This document shows, in pieces, positions 11,541-24,060 of a DNA stretch of 64,000 nt. Numbering within the stretch: the stretch's first letter is position 1; each line of letters begins with the position of its first letter. The DNA comes from Dastarcus helophoroides (lineage: Eukaryota; Arthropoda; Insecta; Coleoptera; Bothrideridae). Made by a program: the position numbers and the translations under genes. The stretch is from assembly GCA_028583605.1 (NCBI GenBank), contig CM053337.1, forward strand, positions 16,679,664 through 16,743,663, read 5' to 3'. The notes under the pieces are model-generated. The model worked only from the letters and a program-made list of their open reading frames with translations. It had not been told where the DNA came from and did not search any database.

Positions 11541-13640
11541 ATTCGTAGAATTCAACTCGATTGCTGTCGCCCCTTGAGCGAGATGTTGTTTACGCTGAAG
11601 CCAGTTATTTCATTTTGAGGGCGAAACGCAGCGAGCGCGTTCACGCCACGGCCTGTCATTCGTGTCAATAGAGCATGGGAAAGTTCCCCGAGGTGCACAA
11701 CAGTCAATTTGTCAAATAGGCTCCCGGTGTCGTTAGGAATGGTTTATGGGCAGTAAAGCGGCCCCGTAATGATTTAATGGGGCGTTTATTGTAACTACTT
11801 GGTCACCTCTAAGAAGCGACAGCTTTAACACGATCGTAAATTGAGTTTTTTTTTAAGCGCGGAAGTAATAATGAATAGAACCTCGAAGGCAAATGAGAGC
11901 TAAAACAAAGGAATTAAAACATAGAACATTCGAATAATAAAAAATTAAATCAGTTTTTATCTGCTAAATATCGAGAAAGAGGATTGGAACAAAGAATGAA
12001 ATAAAGCACAAACAAATGACAAGAAACATTTTTTCAAAACCCAGACTCAAAACAGAGACTATTTTATCAAGAAAAACACACAAAAATCCTCATTAGTGCA
12101 AGCAAGCCAATAAGAAGTACCATAAATGACATACGAATGCGATCAGGGGTCAAAAAATGGTTGACGAACGCCACTGATAACGAATTTATTTTAGATTTCT
12201 CGGGAGAAATGCGGAATTGCTGCCCGCGACAGAATAATTACAGATAACATTCTAATATTATTATCGCGTTTTTTTTGTTTCAGCGAGATAAAGCCGCTAA
12301 TCAAGCGAACGAGTTTTGAGATACAAATCGTATAATTACGCGTCTTATTAAGCGCGGTTTTGTGTAACCTACTTCGAGCTGAAGCCAGAAAAACTCCGCA
12401 TTAACGTCTTAATTAACTTTCAGCGGATGCTGAAGCGAATGTTTCCAGTTAAAAGGCCATTTCAGCAGGTCGCACCAAAGTTATGTAAATTAGAAGTCGT
12501 TGGCTTCTAGTTGCATCTAGTCAAGAATCACGATTTTCATTTCGATTTAAAGAATGGAAAATGAACAAAGACGCGTTATCAAATCCAATTACCCGCCATA
12601 TAGCGTTTTTGCATCTTCAGAGACCGAAACTCTGAGCGCAAATTGCATTTTTGTGATCATTAACCGGACGAGGATGTTCAATGTTCGCGGCCCAGCGCCG
12701 GACATATTTTTTTTTTTTAATTAAAAACAACTAACGCGCAGATATTGTGCTGAGTCTTAATATCTCAGTTTCGCTTGGTCGATCAAGAAACGAATATTTA
12801 TCATTTCATCTTCATTCCCCCTGACAGCTTCGCCTTTACATTTTAAAACTATCTCCGGCCTTATTTTACCCGTAGCCGTGTCGGCGCAATCGATAAATCA
12901 ATTTGAACACAGTTTGTTCTAGAATTAAAAATGCGCATGATTAAACATCGTATCATACCTTTCCACCTGGCGAGGAAGATTTATCTTTTTTTTTTCTCGC
13001 ACTCAATAAATACGATGCAACGACGGCGACGGCGTAATTGATTTATTTCGATCTCCTGCGACGAGAGGGTTCATCGGGTGTTTAGGTGAATGGATTCATT
13101 ACACTCGAGCTTTGAGCGAGAGCCGCCAATTTTTTATTGTCAAACGTTTCGAATAAAGCGCTGACCATTTAACCTCTATACATTAAAATTGCTAATACTT
13201 TGAATCCCATAATACTTTGAATCCCAAACGTTTAATATTCATCCCATAGAACGTTACCAAATAAAAAACGTTTCCTAACCCAACTAGCTTCCTGCTTGCG
13301 CCTATTTTTCAATTTAGTTACGAATTTGTCGTCGTTAAATGATTGCCTTTGGCAAGTATTGCACACTCGCGGCAAATGATTGGTATTCAGCCGACATAAT
13401 CAGGTGTTACCGAGCGAGGAATTTTTCCTAGAGAATTAACACCATCGCCACTCGATGTCAACAACCACAACTCGCACTTAACAATCGTCATAAAATCTCC
13501 CTGATGTTTATTTTGCGTCCAGGAACGCATTAAATCTAACTGCGTCGCATATACAGTTATGCGGACAATAAAGCGGCATTTCTTGGATTGGACTCGAAAA
13601 AAAATCTCCTTTCATACGTCACCTTACCGCGAATTCAAAG
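11541..13640. other. Unique island 2, no gene recognised
   Basis: About 2.1 kb of non-repetitive DNA that interrupts family B. No long open frame occurs on either strand. Many TAATTA/ATTAAT-type words and CG-containing words are present, including GCGAGATAAAGCCGC near 12283. The texture is unlike the arrays and could be intergenic or intronic, possibly regulatory, but nothing in the sequence proves this. It contains a short A/T homopolymer stretch near 12705-12725. Confidence 0.5.
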
Positions 13641-13942
13641 TGGAAGTTTCGAATTTTATCAGTATTTCGTTAACACGCATTTCAATACATGAATATTTCA
13701 GTTTTTCTCCAAAATTTCCACTTTTATTAACAATTTCGACGTTTTTTCCAAAATTTCTATTTTTGTTGAAAAATTTCGACTTTTTTCCAAAATTTCCATT
13801 TTTGTTGAAAATGTCGACTCTTTTCCATTATTTTTATTTTTTTTTTAATTTCCCATTTTCTCAAAATTTCAATATTTTTCTCAAAATTAATCTTTTTTTC
13901 GAAATTCGGCTTGTTTTTTTGCTATTCCTAAATCAAATGTTA
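13641..13942 (+). repeat. T-rich family C-like block leading into array 2
   Basis: The words TTTTTTCCAAAATTTC and ATTTTTGTTGAAAA alternate with TTTCGAC or GTCGAC, as in the large family C array. Linker-type words (TTTTTCTCAAAATTAATC) follow, then the family B head at 13943. A T-rich block therefore precedes modules as well as following them. Confidence 0.8.
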
Positions 13943-16900
13943 TGCGAAATTTAACTTGGAGACTTCAACGCTCGTAAAAGCGAGCAACTTGGAGATCTCG
14001 ATGATGGTGAAGACAACTAACCTGGAGATTTCGACGCTCGTAAAAGCGAGCAACTCGGAGATTTCGATGATGGTAAAGACAACTAACCTGGAGATTTCGA
14101 CGCTCGTAAAAGCGAGCAACTCGGAGATTTCGATGATGGTGAAGACAATTAACCTGGAGAGTTCGACGCTCGTAAAAGCAAGCCACTCGGAGATCTCGGC
14201 GATGGTAAAGACAATTAACCTGGAAATTTCGACGCCCAAATTTGGAATAAAAAGAAGAAGTGTTTATTTGTGAATTTTGATTTTTTTTTAATTCGGAATT
14301 TTCAATTTTTCCTTAACATTCAGATATTTCTTAAAATTTCAATATTTTTCTCAAAATTAATCTTGTTTTCGAAATTTTTACTTTTTTTTCGATGCTGACA
14401 TTTCTTCTCTATATTTCGATTTTTTTCCAAAATTAGTCTTTTTTTTTGTTATTCTTAAATCGAATTTTATGCGAACTTTAACTTGGAGATTTCAATGCCC
14501 GTAAAAGCGAGCAACTCGGAGATCTCGATGATGGTAAAGACAAGTAACCTGGAGATTTCGACGCTCGTAAAAGCGAGCAACTCGGAGATTTCAATGATGG
14601 TGAAGACAACTAACTTGGAGACTTCGACGCTCACATTTATAAAGAAAAGAAGAAGTGTTTGTTTTTAAATTTTGATTTGTTTTAATTCAGAATTTTCAAT
14701 TTTTATTTAAAATTTGTCTGTTTCTTAAAATTTTAATGTTTTTCTCAACATTTCAATATTTTTCTCAAAATTAATCTTTTGTTCGAAATTCTGACTTTTT
14801 CTTCGATATTAGCCTTTTTCCTCCATATTTCGATTTTTTTCCAAAATTCGTCTTTTTTTTGCTATTCTTAAACCAGATTTTATGCGAAATCTAACTTGGA
14901 GATTTCAATGATCGTAAAAGCGAGCAACTGGGTGATCTCGATGATAGTGAAGATAACTAACCTGGTGATTTCGTAAAAGCGAGCAACTCGGAGATTTCAA
15001 TGATGGTGAAGACAACTAACTTAGAAATTTCGCCGTTCGTAAAAGCGAGCAACTCGCGGATTACGATAATGCTGAAGACAATTAATCTGGAGAGTTCGAC
15101 GCTCGTAAAAGCGAGCAACTCGGAGATTTTGACGATGATGAAGACAATTAATCTGGAGAGTTCGACGCTCGTAAAAGCGAGCAACTCGGAGATTTCGACG
15201 ATGATGAAGACAATTAACCTGGAGAGTTCGACGCTCGTAAAAGCGAGCAACTCGGAGATCTCGATGATGGAAAAGAGAATTAACGTGGAAATTTCGACGC
15301 CCACATTTATAATAAAAAGAATAAGCGTTTATTTGTAAATTATCTTATTAAAATTTCGATTTTTTTCCCGAAATTTCCATTTTAATTGAAAATTTCGATT
15401 TTTTGCAAAATTTCCGTTTTAGTTGAAAATTTGGTTTCTTTCACTAAAATTTCCATTTTTTTTTTAATTTCAATTTTCTTTGAACCTTCGTCTTCTTCCA
15501 AATTTTGTTTTTTTTTTTGAAATATCGATTTAAATTCGACTTTTTTTTAAATTTCTTATTTTCTCAAAATTTCAACATTTTTCTCAAAATTAATCTTTTT
15601 CGAAATTCGTCTTGTTTTTTCGCTATCCTTAAACCAAATTTTATGCGAAATCTAACTTGGAGATTTCGATGCTCGTAAAAGCGAGCAACTCGGAGATTTC
15701 AACGATAATGAAGACAACTAACCTGGAGATTTCGACGCTCGTAAAAGCGAGCAACTCGGAGATTTCGATGATGATGAAGACTATTCACCTGGAGAGTTCG
15801 ACGCTCGTAAAAGCGAGCAACTCGGAGATTTCAACGATGATGAAGACAACTAACCTGGAGATTTCGACGCTCGTAAAAGCGAGCAACTCGGAGATTTCGA
15901 TGATGATGAAGACTATTTACCTGGAGAGTTCGACGCTCGTAAAAGCGAGCAACTCGGAGATTTCGATGATGGTAAAGACAACTAATCAGGAGAGTTCGAC
16001 GCTCGTAAAAGCGAGCAACTCGGAGATCTCGATGATGGAAAAGAGAATTAACGTGGAAATTTCGACGCCCACATTTATAATAAAAAGAAAAAGCGTTTAT
16101 TTGTAAATTGTTATTTTATTAAAATTTCGATTTCTTTCCCGAAATTTCCATTTTAATTGAAAATTTCGATTTTTTGCAAAATTTCCGTTTTAGTTGAAAA
16201 TTTCGTTTTTTTTTTACCAAAATTTCCATTTTTTTTTAATTTCAATTTTCTTTGAACCTTCGTCTTCTTCCAAATTTTGCTTTTTTTTTTGAAATACCGA
16301 TTTTAATTCGACTTCTTTTAAAATTTCTTATTTTCTTAAAATTTCAGTATTTTTCTTAAAATTAATCTTTTTTTCGAAATTCTTATTCTTAAACCAAATT
16401 TTATGCGAAATCTAACTTGGAGATTTCGATGCTCGTAAAAGCGAGCAACTCGGAGATTTCGACGATGATAAAGACAATTAACCTGGAGAGTTCGACGCTC
16501 GTAAAAGCGAGCAACTCGGAAATCTCGATGATGGAAAAGCCAATTAACCTAGAAATTTCTACGCCCACATTTATAATAGAAAGAATTTCCATTTTAATTG
16601 AAAATTTCGATTTTTTGCAAAATTTCCGTTTTAGTTGAAAGTTTGGTTTTTTCACCAAATTTTCCATTTTTTTAAATTTCAACTTTTTTGAACCTTTGTC
16701 TTCCAAATTTTGTTTTTTTTGAAATATCGATTTTAATTCGACTTTTTTTTAAATTTCTCATTTTCTCAACATTTCAATTTTTATCTCGAAATTAATCTTT
16801 TTTTCGAAATTCGTCTTGTTTTTTTGTTATTCTTAAACCAGATGTTATGCGAATTCTAACTTGGAGATTTCAATGCTCGTAAAAGCGAGAAAGTCGGAGA

Positions 16901-17220
16901 TTTCGATGATGATGAAGACAATTAACCTGGAGAGTTCGACGCTTGTAAAAGCGAGCAGCTCGGAGATTTCGATGATGATGAAGACAATTAACCTGGAGAG
17001 TTCGACGCTTGTAAAAGCGAGCAGCTCGGAGATTTCGATGATGATGAAGACAATTAACCTGGAGAGTTCGACGCTTGTAAAAGCGAGCAGCTCGGAGATT
17101 TCGATGATGATGAAGGCTATTATTAACCTGGAGAGTTTGACGCTCGTAAAAGTGAGTAACTCGGAGATCTCGACGATGGAAAAGAGTGGAAATTTCGACG
17201 TCCACATTTATAATAAAAAG
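13943..17220 (+). repeat. Satellite family B, array 2
   Basis: Six modules start near 13943, 14471, 14884, 15645, 16405 and 16849, with the same head, dimer, tail and linker order as array 1. From 15000 on, half b commonly reads GATGATGAAGAC and the junction reads CTGGAGAGTTCGACGC, a subtype that dominates this array. Linkers from 15340 onward contain full family C words (TTTCCATTTTAATTGAAAAT, TTTCGATTTTTTGCAAAA), unlike the linkers of array 1. The array passes directly into family C at about 17220. Confidence 0.95.
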
Positions 17221-20200
17221 ATTAAGCGTTTATTTGTTGTACATTGTTATCTTATTCAAATTTCGATTTTTTTCTCGAAATTTCCGTTTTAATTGAAAAT
17301 TTCGATTTTTTACAAAATTTCCACTTTTGTTGAAAATTTCGTTTATTTCTCCAAAATTTTCATTTTTTTTAATTTGAACTTTTTTTTGAACCTTCGTCAT
17401 CTAAATTTTGTTTTTTTTCGAAATATCGATTTTGATTCGACTTTTTTTGAAAATTTTTTTTTTTGAATGAAAATTTCGACTTTTTTACCAAAATTACCAT
17501 TTCTATTAAAAACTTCGCCTTTTTTTCAAAATTTCCATCTTTGTTAAAAATTTCGATTTTTTTCCTCAAAATTTCCATTTTTATTTAAAATTTTGACTTT
17601 TCTTCAAAATTCCATTTTTATTAAAAATTTAGATTTTTTCAAATCTTCGATTTCTATTAAAAATTTCCACTTTTTTTTCAAATTTTTCATTTTTATTAAA
17701 AATTTCGACTTTTTTTTTTCAGAATTTCCGTTTTTATTAATAATTTTAACTCTTCAAAATTTTCATTTTTATAGAAAATTTCAACTATTTTTCCCAAACT
17801 TCCATTTTTATTAAAATTTTCGTTTGTTTCGAAATTTGGTTTTTTTTTGAAATTTTTCTTTTTGAATGAAATTTTCGACTTTTTTCCCAAAATTACCATT
17901 TTTATTAAAAATTTCGCCTTTTTTTCCAAAATTTCCATTTTTATTAAAAATTTCGTTTATTTTTTGAAATTTCGTTTTTTTTTAAATTTTACCATTTTAT
18001 TAAAAATTTTCACTTTTTTCCAAAATTTCCATTTTTATCAAAAATTTCGACTTTTTTCCCAAAATTTCCATTTTTATTTAAAATTTCGACTTTTTTCAAA
18101 ATTTCCATTTTTATTAGAAATTTAGTTTTTTCCAAAATTTCCATTTTTATTAAAAATTTCGACTTTTTCCAAAATTTCTATTTTTATTAAAATTTTCGTT
18201 TGTTTCGAAATTTGGTCTTTTTTTGAATTTTCTTTTTGAATGAAAATTTCGACTTTTTTCCCAAAATTACCATTTTTATTAAAAATTTGGTCTTTTTTTC
18301 TAAAATTTCCATTTTCATTAAAAATTTCATTTATTTTTTGAAATTTCGTTTTTTTTTGAAATTTTTCTATTTTATTAAAAATTTAGACTTTTTTTCAAAA
18401 TTTCCATTTTCATCAAAAATTTCGACTTTTTTCCAAATTTCCATTTTTATTAAAAATTCATTTTTTTTCCCAAAATTTCCATTTTTATTAAAAATTTCGA
18501 CTATTCTTCCAAAATTTCCATTTTTATTAAAAACTTCCGACTTTTTTCCAGAATTTCCATATTTATTAAAAATGTCGACTTTTTTCAAAATTTTCATTTT
18601 TATAGAAAATTTCAATTATTTTTCCACAACATCCATTTTTATTAAAAATTTCGACTCTTTCCAAAATTTCAATTTTTATTAAAATTTGGTTTATATTTCG
18701 AAATTTGGTTTTTTTTGGAAATTTTTCTTTTTTAATGAAAATTTCGACTTTTTTCCCAAAATGACCATTATTATTAAAAATTTCCATTTTTATCAAAAAT
18801 TTTCGTTTATTTTTTGAAATTTCGTTTTTTGTTAATTTTACCATTTTATTAAAAATTTGGACTTTTTTCCAAAATTTCCATTTTTATTAAAAATTGGGAT
18901 ATTTTATAAAATTTCCATTTTTATAGAAAATTTCAACTACTTTTCCATAACTTCCATTTTTATTAAAAATTTCGACTCTTTTTCCAAAATTTCCATTTTA
19001 ATTTTTCGAAATTTGTTTTTTTTTTAAATTTTTCTTTTTTAATGAAAATTTCGACTTTTTTTCCAAAATTACCATTTTTATTAAAAATTTCGACTTTTTT
19101 CCAAAATTTCCATTTTTATTAAAAAAATCTACTTTTTTCCCTTTTTTCCAAAATTTCCATTTTTATTAAAAATTGGGATATTTTATAAAATTTCCATTTT
19201 TATTAAATATTTCGAATTTTTTTCCAAAATTTCCATTTTTATAGAAAATTTCAACTATTTTTCCATAAGTTCCATTTTTATTAAAAATTTCGACTCTTTT
19301 TCCAAAATTTCCATTTTAATATTTCGAAATTTGGTTTTTTTCTAAATTTTTCTTTTTGAATAAAAATTACGACTTTTTTCCAAAATTTCCATTTTTATTA
19401 AAAATTTCGACTCTTTTTCCAAAATTTCCATTTTAATATTTCGAAATTTGGTTTTTTTTAAATTTTTCTTTTTGAATGAAAATTACGACTTTTTTTCCAA
19501 AATTACCATTTTTAATAAAAATTTCGCCTTTTTCTCCAAAATTTCCATTTTTATTAAAAATTTCGACTTTTTTTTCCAAAACTTTCATTTTTATTGAAGA
19601 TTTCGATTTTTTTCAAAATTTCGTTTATTTTTTCAAAATTTCGTTTATTTTTTCAAAATTTCGTATTTTTTTGAAATCTTTCTCTTTTAATAAAAAATTT
19701 CGATTTTTTTCCAAAGTTATCATTTTTGATAAAAATATTGCCTTTTTTCCCAAAGTTTCCATCTTTATTAAGAATTTCGACTTTTTTCCAAAATTTCTAA
19801 TATTATAAAAAATTTTGTTTATTTTTCAAAATTTCCTTTCTTTTTAAATTTCTCTTTTAATGAAAATTTGGACTCTTTTTCCAGAATTTTCATTTTTATT
19901 AAAAATTTCGACTTTTTTTCCAAATTTTCCATTTTAATTAAAAATTTCCATTTTTTTCTCCAAAATTTCCATTTTATTAAAAATTTCGACTTTTTTCCCA
20001 AAATTACCATTTTTATTAAAAATTTCGCCTTTTTTCCAAAATTTCCATTTTCATTAAAAATTTCGATTTTTTACCAAAATTTCCATTTTTATTAAAAATT
20101 TCAACTTTTTTCCAAAATTTTCATTTTTATTTAAAATTTCGATTTTTTTTCAAAATTTCGTTTATTTTTCGAAATTCGAAATTTTTTGAAATTTCTCTTT

Positions 20201-20740
20201 TTTAATGAAAATTTAGACTTTTTTCCAAAATTTCCATCTTCACTAAAAATTTCGACTTTCGAAAATTTCCTAATTTGGAATTTTCGACTTTATTTTTTCA
20301 AAATTTGATTTTTTTCGAAATTTCGACTTTCAAAATTTCTTTTTTTATTGAAAATGTCGACTTTTTTTCCAAAATTTTCATTTTTATTTAAAATTTCGAT
20401 TTTTTTTCAAAATTTCGTTTATTTTTCGAAATTCGAAATTTTTTGAAATTGCTCTTTTTTAATGAAAATTTAGACTTTTTTCCAAAATTTCCACCTTCAC
20501 TAAAAATTTCGACTTTCGAAAATGTCCTAATTTGGAAATTTCGACTTTATTTTTTCAAAATTTGACTTTTCCAAAAATTTCCATTTTTATTGAAAATTTC
20601 GGTTTTTGTAGGAAATTTTGACTTTTTTTTTAGAAAATTTCGATTTTTCTTTAGAAAATTTCGACTTTTTCTGGAAAATTTCGATTTTTTTTAGAAAATT
20701 TCGAATTTTTTAGAAAATTTCGCCTTTTTTTAGAAAGTTT
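17221..20740 (+). repeat. T-rich satellite family C (~38-39 bp)
   Basis: The unit is about TTTCCATTTTTATTAAAAAT followed by TTCGACTTTTTTCCAAAA, with many length variants. A longer pattern is visible: blocks ending in TTTCGAAATTTGGTTTTTTT then CTTTTTGAATGAAAATTTCGAC recur near 17830, 18210, 18700, 19010, 19330 and 19440. Open frames rich in Phe, Ile and Lys (up to ~148 codons) occur on both strands because the sequence is almost free of stops; they are not genes. Confidence 0.92.
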
Positions 20741-21045
20741 TGACATTTTTTTTGGAAATTTCCAATATAACGAATTATCGTCATTTTGGAAACGATCCTG
20801 AGCGAATTATTTTTCTTTTAGGGACGATTTTTTGCGAGTTATTTTCATTTTGGAAACGATTTTTTGGATATTTTGCCCGTTTTAGAGACTATTTTTGCCA
20901 ATTGTCAACATTTTGTGAATTCTATTCCATTCAGAGAAAGGTCCTGAATATCCTTGACCGTTCGCGAATTCCCCTCATCTTAAAAACGACATTTAGCGAC
21001 ATTTTCACATTAAAGAGGTTTTTTTGGGGATTTTTTCCTGCAGTA
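20741..21045 (+). repeat. Degenerate edge of the T-rich array
   Basis: Loose repeats of TTTTGGAAACGAT and GGGACGATTTTTTGCGAG, spaced about 40 bp apart, run from about 20785 to 20880. They decay into unique DNA by about 21045. This looks like an old array margin. Confidence 0.55.
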
Positions 21046-21524
21046 TAACGATCTGTTGTGGTTCTACTACTATTTTACATATTTTTTAATGTTTATATAA
21101 TAATGACAAACAATTTAATTTTTATTTTGGGAAATTTCGATTAAACACTTAACAAAAAACATTGAATAATCATTTAGCTTTCTTAATTCGATTTTAATGC
21201 TCCTGTCGTTTGTTCTCTCTACGGAAACAACAGACTAATTGCCACGCTACGTGATATATTAATTTAATATTATCTAATGCCTCCGCATATAATAAAAAAT
21301 CAATTCGTACGGCCTCAAGCGTAGCAACAAAAAGTAATACCCAATGTAATATGACTTTCACTTGACATATTTGGTTTCCTAATCCGCTAACGCGATATAT
21401 CGACTCCAATCCAACACAAGCGACATATTACGTTAATATCGAAACCAGGAAATATTTTCCACCCCCTGCCACCTCACCTGTCACTATTACGGCCACCGTA
21501 TTTTCGTAATTTAGCAACTATTGA

Positions 21525-21572
21525 AATCTTATCCCCTGAAACCAACCTTTCTTGGTTTCAGGGGACAAGATT
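21525..21572. repeat. Near-perfect inverted repeat (hairpin)
   Basis: Left arm AATCTT, A, TCCCCTGAAACCAA; six-base loop CCTTTC; right arm TTGGTTTCAGGGGA, C, AAGATT. The inner 14 bp pair perfectly. One A/C mismatch follows, then six more pairs, giving 20 of 21 positions paired. The arms are shorter than a typical animal pre-miRNA stem, so a fold-back element or binding site is as likely as an RNA gene. Confidence 0.85.
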
Positions 21573-22289
21573 CGTATATCAATTTTTGAAGGTCACCAAG
21601 GGACGTGTTCGTTCCACGAAAATTTACCAAATAGTAACTCACGAAAATAACAAATCTGACGTATGGACGCGAATCTGGTTTATGTCGTCGTTTTGGCGAA
21701 TAAATCTTGCGAGATTAGTCGATAAGCGGGGCGAGTCGTCCAAATTGAAATATTCGCCGTTTTCGTAGATGATAACTTTCGTCTTTTGCGGCGATTCCTG
21801 GAAAAAAATTATCTAAACGGCATCTCGAGCGAAACTCGAGGTAAAATACCGACGGCAGCCGCCATAAATCAACCGCGAGGAGCATCATAATGGCGGAATG
21901 TGAACAAAAACATTTTTTCAAAGACTAACATTTTAATTAACTTTGACAAGAGTGGCGAAAACTTCGCTCGACATATCAAACTGTTACTTTGGGGTTAAGC
22001 CAATTTTGTTTCCATTTTAAGAATCAGTGCAATCGCTCGATCGTGGTCTCGTTTAATTTCGTCGGTCGGCAGGGCCAAAATTTTCAGGATCTAACAGCGC
22101 GCTCGATTAGATCCCAGGCGGCCGCGCGAAGCTCTGGTGACATTTCCTGGACAAGGCTGATCTACGGCTACGGCTACGTCGCGAATGAACGATTTCGATC
22201 CAATTAAACGTATATAGTTGGGTTATTGCGGATTAAGGAAGGTAAATTATCTACCCGCGGTTATCTCCCGGCAGCGGTAAGTTGAACAC

Positions 22290-22317
22290 TTTCAGACACT
22301 CTTTTAATTGTCTGAAA
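22290..22317. repeat. Short inverted repeat
   Basis: TTTCAGACA and TGTCTGAAA pair over 9 bp around a ten-base loop. The position next to ATGCAAAT (22322-22329) is noted. It may be a chance occurrence. Confidence 0.5.
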
Positions 22318-22610
22318 TTTATATGCAAATGTTTATCGGCCGCGCGCTGAAGTACATGAATTATTAGATAAGTTGTGTAAACAGCCGGCTTTTAGCGGAG
22401 TAATTAAGGCCGCTTCTGCCTTTTAATATATTCGAATAATCGAGAAATTAATGCGTAATCCTGACGCTTCATTCGCGCAAACGTGTTGACAGTCGTTTTT
22501 CAGTTGTGTCAACGGACGACCGATCAAATTGAGGTCAGTCAACATTTTTCAAATTCCTAATTTTTAATTAACGTTATGAGGAAATAATGGAAGTGGAAAA
22601 ATTCCTTTTT

Positions 22611-24060
22611 TTTAAGATTTTCATTTTTGACAATTTCGACAATTTTTGACAATTTCGACTTCTTTTTGAAATTTCAACTTTCTTTAAACATTTTTATTTT
22701 TATTGGCAATTTTAAATTATTTTCTCTTGTTTTTTCAAAATCTCCATTTTTTGAAAATTTCTATTTTTTTGAAAATCTTGCATGTTTTTCGAAATATCAA
22801 CTTTTTTTTGAAAATTTTAATTTTTATTGAAAATTTTGATTTTTTTGGAAATTTTAATTTTTTTTGAAAATTTTAATTTTTTTGAAAATTTTAATTTTTT
22901 TTGAAAATTTTGACATTTTTTTTCATCATTTCGTCTGTTTTTCAAATTTATCATTTTTTTTAAATTTCATTTTTTTGAAAAATTTGACATTTTTTTTTCA
23001 TTTCGTCTGTTTTTCAAATTTTTCATTTTTATTGAAAATGTCGACTTTTTTTGAAAATTTTAATTTTTTTGAAAATTTTAATTTTTTTTGAAAATTTTAA
23101 TTTTTTTTGAAAATTTTAATTTTTTTGAAAATTTTAATTTTTTTTGAAAATTTTGACATTTTTTTTCAACATTTCGTCTGTTTTTCAAATTTATCATTTT
23201 TTTTTAAATTTCAATTTTTTGAAAATTTTGACATTTTTTTTCATTTCGTCTGTTTTTCAAATTTTTCATTTTTATTGAAAATGTCGACTTTTTTTGAAAG
23301 TTATCATTTTTTTTGAAAATTTCATCATTTTATTTAAAAATGTCGTTGGTTTTTCGAAATTTCGACTTTTTTTCGAAATTTCCATTTTTTTGGAAATTTC
23401 CATTTTTTTGGAAATTTTCATTTTTTTGGAAATTTCGACTGTTTTCATTTTGTCTTTTTTGAAATTTCAACTTTGAAAATTAACATGTTTCTGAAAAATC
23501 CAACGTTCTATATAAAAATTTCGTCGATGTATCGAAATTCCGGTTTTTTTTTCAAAATCTCCATTTTTAGAAAATTTCGACTTTTTTGTAAATCTCACCA
23601 ATTTTTTCGAAATTTCAACTAGCTTTGAAAATTTTCTATTCTATTGAAAATCTACTTTTTTCGAAAATTTTAATTTTATTTTTAAAAATTTCGACTTTTT
23701 TTGAAAATTTTGTTTTTCGAAAGCCCCAACTTTCCTTGAAAATTTTTGTTATTAATGAAAATGTTGATTTTTTTTGAAAATTTTCATTTTTTTGAAAATT
23801 TCGATGTTTTCATTATTTCGTCTTTTTTTCAAAATTTTCATTTTTATTGGAAACTTCAACCTTTACCATTTTTTGGAAAATTTTATCATTTTATTAAAAA
23901 ATTTGCTTGGTTTTTCGAAATTTCGACTTTTATTGAAAAACTTGTTTTGAAAATCTCGACTTTGCTTTAAAATTCAATCAATTTTCTTTATTTTTTAGGG
24001 AAATTCGTCAATTTTTTCGAAATTCTTTTTTGAATTAACCTTTTTATCAAAATTTTTATT
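22611..24060 (+). repeat. T-rich array, C-like subtype
   Basis: Repeats of TTTTTTTGAAAATTTTAA and TTTTGACATTTTTTTTCA, with the landmark CATTTCGTCTGTTTTTCAAA at about 22925, 23000, 23164 and 23244. A block of about 240 bp is repeated (compare 22864-23090 with 23107-23316). The array degrades toward 24060. Stop-poor frames rich in Phe and Asn are by-products. Confidence 0.88.

Larger units (their letters stand above)
21046..22610. other. Unique island 3, no gene recognised
   Basis: Non-repetitive DNA between two T-rich arrays. It includes a strong inverted repeat (21525-21572), a weaker one (22290-22317) and, just after the latter, ATGCAAAT, the octamer bound by POU-domain proteins in animals. 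One octamer alone is weak evidence. Open frames of 60-72 codons show no family resemblance. Confidence 0.5.

Noticed and set aside
5604..17292. Repeated frames reading Glu-Ile-Ser-Thr-Leu-Val-Lys-Ala-Ser-Asn in family B
   Set aside because: The opposite strand is open too, the 28-bp variant units shift the frame in several modules, and module lengths vary freely.
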